Source: Echiichthys vipera (taxonomy: Eukaryota; Chordata; Actinopteri; Perciformes; Trachinidae). Taken from it: DNA of 64,000 nt. The stretch spans positions 22,642,694 to 22,706,693 of the forward strand of contig OY829646.1 in the NCBI GenBank assembly GCA_963691815.1, given 5' to 3'. Below the pieces are notes generated by a model, which did not search any database, had not been told where the DNA came from, and saw only the letters and a list, made by a program, of their open reading frames with translations. The position numbers and the translations under genes were made by a program. Positions 57,801 to 64,000 of this stretch are shown piece by piece. How positions within the stretch are numbered: the first letter of the stretch is position 1; every line of letters starts with the position of its first letter.

Positions 57801-60800
57801 ACTTTGCCAGCTGCGATAATCTGCATCTGTTTCCACTGAGTCCTCTCGCCTCCTCAGCGTGATGAGGAGTTGACCACTTCACCTGAGCGAGCCTGTGTGT
57901 TGCATTTGTTGTAAAACAGTAGCAACTAAACGTGCCAATGCGTTAAAATAGACTGAGAGTCCATTTTATTTATTGTTTTGTTTATTTATTTTGGATATTT
58001 AAAATGTCTTTTAGTTCTAGTGTTAAATCTTCTTTGGAAATAAACGTGTATTGATCTTTGAAAGAGTATACCTGCATTATCATGCCATTATCATTATACC
58101 AGTTGAAAATGTTCTCAAACGGCAATATATCGCCTTTATTTATACATGGGAAAAGGAGAGGGAATGGAGAGGAGTGGTAACATTTTTGGTATTAATAGTT
58201 ATGAACATAGTTATGATCATAGAGTTGTCAAACAAGGAAAACTGCTAAAAATTATTCTGGAATAAACCAAATTAGTTTCCAATTAAAGCAACAATCTGAT
58301 AAAAAAAGGCACATCCAAAGTTATTTTTAAACCTTCTATTAAACGAGCAGTCAATGTGATAGTAGGTTCACTTCAGTCTGGTTTTAACATTGTGGACGGC
58401 AGAAGCAGTTTGCGTATTATGTTCCTCTAGTTCAGCTATGTGGATGGCTATGATGGCCCCCAACCATCGCCAGCCTAACCCACCCCCCAGAGTCTAATCT
58501 TTTAGGAGAGACATTAAAATTGATCATCTTCTCCAGATCCTGCTGGCTGCATCGCAGATTGATGGCTTTCAGCATCAGGAGGCCCATGAAAAGTTTTACT
58601 CTTCTTATGGGTCGTATTCCTGCACCACATGAAAAAAGTCAATCTTACAGAAACGCCACATCTCCTCCCGAAAAACAACGGCATTTAACTGAGTGATGAG
58701 TCCTTTAAAATGTTGAGTGACCCCGCTGAACATTAAAAAAGAAAAAAGAAAAAAAGAAGGCTGATAAGCGAGAAGGAGAAGAATGCAAGGTTGAAAAAAA
58801 GCCCACAAATCAATCACTAGCTGGCAGGCAGATGTGCTGCTGCTACACAGGCTGCGGGACAGTCAAGTGACCACTGGCATGGCTAAACAAAGACCTATTC
58901 CCATGAGCAGCGTGACCTCTGAAAGCACAGAGCGGGCAGTGGGGGAGCGGTGTTGGAAGGAGCATTCATCCCCTCCTCCAACCCCTTATCTCTGCTACAA
59001 AGTTTTCCAATCATTCAACAGCAACCCTCCACTCACCAAAGACAGTGGCTTCATTGTCTTTAATCTCCGAATCATAACATGGAGCGCAGAAGTCCATCTA
59101 AAGATAGCTAGATTATTTTGTTAGCAACAGTTCTACACTTTGTTGTGGCATGTTAAAAAAATAAGTTGATGGCGGATAAATAATAAATAAAAGTTGTGGT
59201 ATAATACGACACCAAAGAGAGAGAAAACAAAAGTAGACCCACTGATGACTACTGCAGAAACTGATAAAACTAGATGAGCATCCCGCTTTCTTGTAGGAAA
59301 GATCTGTCTCACTGCCCTCCATCTATTGAACAATTTAAAGAAGCCTTTGACCTCTGGGCCCGCAATTCAGGAACCATGGTAACCTTTCGTGTCCAGCAGA
59401 GGAGAAAAACAAGATTCCAGGCTTTGAGTTGTCTCACTTCAGGCCGTTTCGTTCGTTCACACCACAGCTCACACTGTGCAAGGTTTACTTTCGTCTTATT
59501 GAGGTGCCTAATTGTGCCGAGCCAGTGCTAGTCAGAATCATTCCTTAGCAACTTAAAATAATGCTGAGGTCCTGGACAGAAAAATAAACATTGTACATGA
59601 ACAGCAGCAGCTCCTTCAAACAACTCCTTTAAAGCCACTCTGACACATGTTGTGCTGTGCATGGTTGTGTGATTGTGGTTTAAATGATTGGATTAGATGA
59701 CGGGCAGGTAGCCTCTGCGTCAGTGTGTGAAAATAAAACATGAAGAGGCAGCGTTCAGTTTTTATGTGCCATATATCGGGAACAAACTTCCAAGAAACTG
59801 CAGGTCTGCTGCAAGTCTTAGATCTTTTAAATCAAGACAGAAGACTTTGTCGCTGCTTTTCAGTAAACTGTACCTTCTGTCACTGTAACAATCTGTCATA
59901 TGTTTTAAATTACCTTTTATGGGTTTTAAATCTTTTATGTGTTTTTTTTCTATTGCTTTTAATGTTTTACGTAAAGCACTTTGAATTACCTTGTTGTTGA
60001 ATTGTGCTTTACAAATAAACTTGCCTTGTCAGAGGTCAGAGGACTAGCAACGCGCTACATACAAGTACAAGTCCATTTACCATCTCAGTTTAAACACAGA
60101 TTAAGTGAATGATACTCTTAGTATAAAATACATAACATCTGTATCTGTGAGAATAGCCTTATCAGAGCTAGAAACAATAACACCAAAGCTGTAATCTAGG
60201 ATGCCATTACAATACACTGACTGCGGGAGAGAAAAAGTTGGATTGGTGTGTCCCTGGAACCGATTACACTGGATGACAGTTTCAAATGAAGTGGTCACCA
60301 CAAAACAAGCACTTGTCTAAATTACTTTTTTTTCATCAAGCAACAACAACATACACATAAAAGATTTCTTAAGGCACTTTGTATGAGAGACACAACGACA
60401 GGAGGGAGACAGAGCTCTTTCACCTCATAACAACAACTATTTGCACATAAATTAAGGTAATAAACATAATACACATTGTAAGTACAACTAACATTTGGAA
60501 ATAACTGATGACTGATACTCTGTGAGAATGGCCTTACTCCCTATCAGAGCTAGAAACAATAGCTGTAATCTAGGATGCCATTACAATACACTATATTGCA
60601 TACAGTCAGTGCGTTTACATGCAGTTTAAAAACCCGATTATATTCAGGTTACGAGCATACCCAGGTTTCTCGAAAACCATGTAAACACCATACCCCGGTT
60701 AACAGACCTAGAGAACTCCTATAGTAACCGGCGTTCTTGTGCATGTAAAAGCCTTACCTGGATTATTATCGGGTTTCTCGTCTGCGCATGTGCCGGGGTT

Positions 60801-63765
60801 AGAACTCCCCCCTCCCCACTCTGTGGTGGTGGCTTTTGACCCCGAAATAGAATAAACCAGGAAGCAACGGCGCCAAAAACAACGTAAAAAATAACAACAA
60901 TAGCGTAACCTTTAAACTGAGGGAGGACTTTGCAACGGCAAGTAACATCCCTACCGAGAATACCTGTTTCAGTCGTAATTCTGCGAAAAAGTTTGTGACT
61001 TCGAGAAAGTTAACCTGAAAAAAAAAGCCATATTCTGACCAGCTGTATGTTGGCGGAGACTGGTCAATCTTAAACTAAGTTCTTAAACAACAGGTCTGAA
61101 GCCATCCAGACTTCAATGCATACGTAAAACTTGACAGTGCCTAATGTGGGGCCTGTAAAAGTTGAAATCTGACATTTTTCTCAGTTTTCATGCCTTGTTG
61201 ACCTGAAATCACATGGAACAAAAGGCCAAAATGAGAAGCTAACTCAGGAGGTAATATCTCTACTGAAAACCCCATCAATCTGAAGTCTATTGACAAAAGT
61301 CACATGGCGAGGCTCATGTGTCACATTCCTTTTCATCGAGGCCAAATCCCTTCTCACCTTTGTGCTTTAGCAAACCCAATGTTTTTAAGGTTACCCTCCA
61401 TCACCATCACATTCCTCAAAGAACAACTAGCAGGTCCATAGCGTCAACACAGGAGCATAAGATTAAAAAGCTCACCATTCCTGCAGACATAAAACCAAGC
61501 TATTACAAAGGAAATAGAAGCATAACTGATAAAGAGGGATCTAATCGGCTCTGGAATAGAGGAACTGAGGCTCCCCACGTGTTCCTCAGCACACAGTGAC
61601 ACTTGGATCAAAATGTTCATAATAAACTCAATTTCATGCACAGCTGAAATAAATGAATGCCAAATAACAGTATATTGCCAAAATCTGAGTAGATTTCCAT
61701 GCATGAGGCAGGTCAGAGAAGAGAGCCCTTCTGTTTAATGAGGATTGCCACCCTGACTTTTCAACCAAAATGTTAATTAAGAATCAATCTCTGATGTTTA
61801 ACTTTTACAGTTAATATAATTAGCCTTTCAGTGGGGAACAGGTCCAGCTGTTCTTTCCACTGATATCAGGACAAACAATTGTCTCCAAAGAAACCCCTTT
61901 TCTTTGGGAGCAAGGTGGGGGTGGAGGGCATGTGGACAAAAACGGTCCGAGTGAAAAGCTTTTCACTCTTTCCCCAGAGTAGTGAGGCAGAAAACAATTG
62001 TGTGCAAAGCCTCCAGCCCCTGCTGACCTGGTAAGACCTGCAATAAAGTTTGGTCATGTAGACACCCGGGGAAAGGCAGTGGTGCTGCGAAACAGCAATT
62101 CACATTTGTGTGTGTACGTATGTACGTGGGCACAGCACTCGCAACAACCCCCATTGCTACCTCTGTGTCCTTGAACTGAGCATTTCTCAGGTATGTGCAA
62201 ATTTTATGAGCTTCCAGATAGACCCTCAAGCAGGTTTAAGTGCCATTTTAAAACAAACTAGTAAAGCTTACTGGCAGCCTTTATCACCTCTTAACGTCAA
62301 ACTATAAAGCAGGTAAACCACTCAATTAATTAATAAACTATACATACTTTTTAAGCACCGGAAAATATCCAAGTTACGACAGGGATCTCTACCACAGAGC
62401 ATCACATTTAAGTACAACTTCAGAATAATTCATGTGAACTGGCTCAAGAAGCTCCAAAACACCAAAAAACTAAAGTTCAATAAAATGTGTCCCAGAAGTG
62501 CTGGCTATCTTATCAACCTCCTATTAATCTGTATAAAAAGGTGGTCGTTGGAGGTTTCAGCATACTGATCATCTGATTAAATTGAGAAAATCATAATCTT
62601 CATCAACTCAACAAGAGCGTTTCTCAGCATCAGGATCCCTTTGGGGGAGGAATATACTTTAGGAGTTACATGGAAACAAGGATTACAATCCCAAGACATC
62701 TAAAGCTGCTATTTTCTGCCTCATTAAATTTAATATAAGTTAGAATTTCAGCAATGTTAAAAATGCATGTTTTAGTACAGGGGAAGGCATTGCAGGCAAG
62801 GTAGAAGGGTTAACATGCATTCTGCAAAAAAGTGGCTATGCAAGACGCTTGGCCTGTGGTGTGGGAGGAGGGGATATAAGGTCCCAAATGACCAACTCTG
62901 CCTGAAGCTTCTCTACTCCCCCCCCCCGTGAACTACGAGGCCAACTCGCACAGCGCTGGAGGAGAAGGCATTCCCAAAGAACAATTCCTCAAGCGATCAG
63001 GGTGCAATAACATGAAAGCCCCAGCCTGTGAATAGGGGTCATCCGCTCTTTAGCATTGGAGAGCCGGTGTCCCGGACAGCTCCTGACCTTTCAGTTCTGC
63101 TGCTCCTTCATTAACACACCAATGGGCATATTCCCTTTCCAAACCTTTTTTGGGCTCGATCTTTGAAGACTTTGTCCCCACAGCTACCACCAAAGCTGCC
63201 TTGAATGCAACACTGAGCAGCAAAAAAAAACAAATAGTTCAAATAAACAGTAACGTGTACACATTTAAATCCCTTCGCATGAGTCCTGCATGGAGATTTG
63301 AATCTCACCCAGGGATTATTGCAATTAAATGATAGCAAACAGCCAGAATCCAAGACTTTTGACTCTGCCTGAACATGATTAGAGTTGTCCATCACCTCAT
63401 ACAACTCATCTCATGTCCTCCACATGGTTATGTTTCTAATGTGACTCCAGCACGATACTCACTTGCGATTGTAAGATGGGCTTTCTGGCTCAGGATTGCG
63501 CCATATTTGTTCTGAGCAAGGCACTGATAGAGCCCTTCATCTGATTTGTCTCCTCTTCTGCTCTCCACCTCTGATATATAAAGGGAGCCGTTGGAGAGCA
63601 GGTACACCCGCTCACTCTGCACCACTTTTACTCCGTTTTTGAGCCATCTGACATCGATGGGTGACTCCCCGTGCGCCTGACAGTCCAAAATAACAGCTTC
63701 TCTCCGCATGACAGTGACATCATGGGGCTCCTTGATGAAAAATAACTCACTAAAACATAAAACAC
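33072..63765 (-). CDS. prtg: PRTG, protogenin (DCC/neogenin-family receptor); 5' exon outside the window
   Basis: A type I cell-surface receptor of early neural and mesodermal tissue. Exons (5' to 3'): 63463-63765, 53395-53539, 53144-53277, 52581-52877, 52322-52481, 51654-51901, 49579-49743, 48183-48488, 47297-47485, 39608-39703, 39311-39497, 38180-38307, 37898-38068, 35400-35549, 35173-35296, 34921-35062, 34061-34174, 33072-33500. All have GT-AG ends and compatible phases, giving 3488 nt including the stop (about 1161 residues). Four Ig domains are followed by five FNIII domains, one membrane helix and a Ser-rich tail. Five rather than six FNIII domains, plus the PIGB-CCPG1 neighbourhood, favour protogenin over neogenin or DCC. 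Human PRTG is 1150 aa, so little beyond the signal-peptide exon is missing. Fish may carry prtga and prtgb; which this is cannot be told. Confidence 0.92.
34337..34886. mobile_element. Foldback element copy 2 (PRTG cytoplasmic-tail intron)
   Basis: Left end TTTAAAGTGTACTTCC. The right end GGAATTACACTTTAAG is the inverse of the left arm of copy 1 (15418). Inside are 'TAACAACTATTAACGGAGAA', 'CAGCAAACCTCTGCAGCAGC' and the inverted 'CTGCAGAGCTTTGGTGTTAT'. The right end lies 34 bp from the PRTG exon at 34921-35062, just past that exon's donor. Confidence 0.7.
35400..39703 (-). CDS. prtg: PRTG exons for FNIII 3 (end), 4 and 5
   Basis: 39608-39703 ends FNIII 3 (KKYHVKLLAYNFVGDGYQA). 39311-39497 plus 38180-38307 form FNIII 4 (TNSSTAVFLHWGRAAF, LEPNTKYEFAIRLH). 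37898-38068 plus 35400-35549 form FNIII 5 (PPSNVKVTLIEEDTALVSW, LKPGQIYFVKVSASNNMGDG). A Pro run (LVPPPPPPHNVY) opens FNIII 4. Confidence 0.9.
35740..36660. repeat. 'TTAGCTTAGC'-family repeat interrupted by another element
   Basis: The left part (AAGGAACAATTCAACAGTTT, GGATAAGAAGATAGATCCC) and the right part (GAGTTAGCTAAGCTTAGCAT, AAAGACTGGAAACAGC, ATACGTTACATTTTGTTTG) together match one copy of the repeat also seen at 32459-32945. The element at 35837-36432 splits it, so it inserted later. Confidence 0.55.
35837..36432. mobile_element. MITE-like element nested in an older repeat
   Basis: The left end reads ATAGAGCGGCAAAGTCC and the reverse complement of the right end reads ATAGAGTGGCGAAGTCC. 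The similarity continues for about 45 bp, to GGGGACCT versus TGGGACCT. The element is 596 bp, without coding capacity. Confidence 0.65.
40335..40384 (-). other. 18-bp near-perfect inverted repeat (hairpin) in PRTG intron
   Basis: Arms GATACTGTGAGTCATATC (40335-40352) and GATATGACTCACAATATC (40367-40384), with a 14-nt loop. There is one mismatch, which on the minus strand (the PRTG sense strand) becomes a G-U wobble, so the intron RNA would form an 18-pair stem. Confidence 0.8.
42265..42830. repeat. Interrupted dispersed teleost repeat
   Basis: 'GGCTGCGATTAACG' then 'CATTATCAATTGATCTGTTA' at the left, and 'CAAATGTCTTGGTTTGC', 'CATATTCAGTTTACAGTGAC' and 'AACCGACTAATTGTTTCAGC' at the right, follow the order of a very common fish element, with unrelated sequence (about 42340-42640) between. 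Assignment is by memory of the family. Confidence 0.4.
43037..43060. repeat. Poly-C/poly-T tract
   Basis: Fifteen C followed by nine T, in a PRTG intron. Similar C runs occur at 49004-49020 and 56192-56209. Confidence 0.9.
46400..47045. repeat. Dispersed teleost repeat
   Basis: Blocks 'GTACGTCATCCGGATCATTG', 'GTCTGATTGGTTGAAGGACT', 'TTTCTAGACCAACGTGCAAT' and 'GAACTTGGTCTGGCAATAGC' recur widely in fish genomes as I recall. 'CAACATGGCGGCCACC' in it resembles a YY1 site. No coding frame. Confidence 0.5.
47297..49743 (-). CDS. prtg: PRTG exons for FNIII 1 (end), 2 and 3 (start)
   Basis: 49579-49743 completes FNIII 1 (DDLEPARNYTFYVVAY). 48183-48488 is a whole FNIII 2 (PELSLTSHSPIDIQVSWQP, LQPDTIYLLRIVAATSVG). 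47297-47485 opens FNIII 3 (LHLEPLNCTTILVRWELT, VQGYRLFYHEESQ). The splitting of alternate FNIII domains over two exons is as in DCC-family genes. Confidence 0.9.
48841..49114. mobile_element. MITE-like element with 'GGGTTGGGCGATA' ends
   Basis: The left end is GGGTTGGGCGATAA and the right end is ATATCGCCCAACT, inverted repeats around 274 bp of AT-rich DNA with a 17-base C run. It is in a PRTG intron and has no coding capacity. The same ends are frequent in teleost introns. Confidence 0.6.
51654..53539 (-). CDS. prtg: PRTG exons for Ig domains 2-4 and the start of FNIII 1
   Basis: Five exons in under 2 kb. Ig2 spans 53395-53539 plus 53144-53277 (FSCKISAHP, ITWEFNRV, NYRCITTNIAS). Ig3 is the single exon 52581-52877 (LECMATGNPRPILSWSR, VYMCRATTPG). 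Ig4 spans 52322-52481 plus 51654-51901 (FVCQAEGVPTPQITWFKNG, IYQCQAENEQG). The last exon also opens FNIII 1 (SAPRNIQADTVSSSAILLAW). A (CA)n tract lies about 35 bp from the acceptor of the last exon. Confidence 0.9.
51936..51961. repeat. (CA)n microsatellite beside a PRTG exon
   Basis: Thirteen CA units (GT on the PRTG strand), about 35 bp upstream of the acceptor of the exon at 51654-51901, within the zone where branch point and pyrimidine tract are expected. Confidence 0.9.
56192..56209. repeat. Poly-C tract
   Basis: Eighteen consecutive C in a PRTG intron. Confidence 0.9.
57430..57800 (+). repeat. Retroelement 3' tails with (TCTA)n microsatellite
   Basis: 'GAATAGAATAGCCTTTATTA' then 'TCATTGTATTGCATACAACA' is a common fish retroelement motif. 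'CTAATTTCCCCTCGGGGATA' then 'AATAAAGTTATCTATC' is a typical LINE 3' end that runs into about 45 bp of TCTA repeats (57755-57800). Confidence 0.6.
59760..60030 (+). repeat. Retrotransposon 3' tail
   Basis: A stretch ending 'GTAAAGCACTTTGAATTACC', 'TTGTTGTTGAATTGTGCTTT' and 'ACAAATAAACTTGCCTTG' is a frequently seen teleost non-LTR element 3' end. The short open frame over it (59740-60000) is a remnant at best. Confidence 0.5.
60605..61020. repeat. Dispersed repeat with 'GTGCGTTTACATGCAG' end
   Basis: It opens with GTGCGTTTACATGCAG and carries AACCCGATTATATTCAGG, an inverted GTGCATGTAAAAGCC and TTATCGGGTTTCTCG. Such ends and 'ACCCGGTTA' motifs mark a common teleost short element. The right boundary is uncertain. 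Confidence 0.35.
63463..63765 (-). CDS. prtg: PRTG exon encoding Ig domain 1
   Basis: Starts after the acceptor CTTTCTGCAG and encodes FIKEPHDVTVMRREAVIL, with Ig cysteines in LDCQAHGES and LYQCLAQNKYG and the core tryptophan in VRWLKNGVK. It ends at ...ATCGCAA|GTGAGT in phase 1. The signal-peptide exon must lie beyond position 64000, because the exon opens in mid-codon. Confidence 0.9.
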
Positions 63766-64000
63766 CTGCAGAAAGAGAGAAGAAAAGCATGTGAGTGAAG
63801 GTGGTTATTAGAACGGGGCCAGCACCAGCAGGAGTCTAGTAAAACATTTAAAGCATTTACATTACTGGCTTAAAGTGATTTAAAAGGTGAGTTTTCAGAA
63901 AGTAATTACATGTTTAGGAGGCTGCGTCTCAGTATCCTCTGGGTAGGTATTATCAGTGTTTATAGTCTCGGATGGATACAAGTGTGACACTAATTAAAAA

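Larger units (their letters stand above)
53540..63462 (-). other. prtg: Long PRTG intron between Ig1 and Ig2 exons
   Basis: 9.9 kb with no recognised coding exon. It contains a LINE tail with a TCTA microsatellite (57430-57800), another retroelement tail (59760-60030), a local duplication (60137-60222 and 60515-60592) and a repeat from about 60605. Open frames up to 111 codons here have no recognisable domains. Confidence 0.7.

Noticed and set aside
33072..63765. Identification of the large receptor as neogenin or DCC
   Set aside because: Only five FNIII domains could be counted, the tail does not resemble the neogenin/DCC P1-P3 motifs, and the neighbours are those of PRTG.

Overview
This is vertebrate nuclear DNA, almost certainly from a teleost (percomorph-like) fish. 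It holds three spliced multi-exon genes with long introns, no operons, abundant short teleost-type DNA-transposon remnants, LINE tails and microsatellites. The order RAB27A promoter(?) - PIGBOS1 - PIGB - CCPG1 - PRTG, with the same orientations, matches human chromosome 15q21, although the mammalian DNAAF4 and PYGO1 are not visible between CCPG1 and PRTG.

Layout. 1-3.3 kb: no coding exon; probably the first intron of a minus-strand gene whose GC-rich first exon and promoter lie at about 3.3-3.65 kb (RAB27A by synteny only). 4.89-5.05 kb: an intact 52-codon PIGBOS1 microprotein gene on the minus strand, with a probable noncoding first exon near 6.4 kb. 5.64-6.18 kb: AT-rich low-complexity DNA. 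7.58-10.91 kb: a 3.3 kb DNA-transposon-like insertion with short terminal inverted repeats, a broken spliced transposase-like gene and about nine copies of a 15-bp motif. 11.44-17.70 kb: PIGB (plus strand, 12 coding exons, 523 aa), the third mannosyltransferase of GPI-anchor synthesis; its second intron reads as a U12-type AT-AC intron and its third as GC-AG. 18.27-25.77 kb: CCPG1 (minus strand, 9 coding exons, 824 aa), an ER-phagy receptor, convergent with PIGB. 26-33 kb: CCPG1 promoter and intergenic DNA with repeats, and probably a long PRTG 3' UTR. 33.07 kb to beyond the right edge: PRTG (protogenin), minus strand, 18 coding exons seen (about 1161 residues: 4 Ig, 5 FNIII, one membrane helix, cytoplasmic tail); the signal-peptide exon lies outside the window.

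All reconstructed exons join in frame: CCPG1 sums to 2475 nt, PIGB to 1572 nt, and PRTG to 3488 nt, which fits an entry phase of one base carried from the missing exon. PIGB and PIGBOS1 are divergent neighbours, as in mammals, but here about 5 kb and a transposon separate their probable first exons. PIGB, CCPG1 and PIGBOS1 all act at the ER or its contacts (GPI synthesis, ER-phagy, ER-mitochondria signalling). PRTG is an unrelated cell-surface receptor of the DCC/neogenin family.

The most interesting signals are the U12 AT-AC intron of PIGB, the motif-rich transposon, two strong hairpins near and within PRTG, and a family of foldback elements, two copies of which end about 20-35 bp from exons of PIGB and PRTG. 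All calls come from reading the sequence; no database search or RNA evidence was available.
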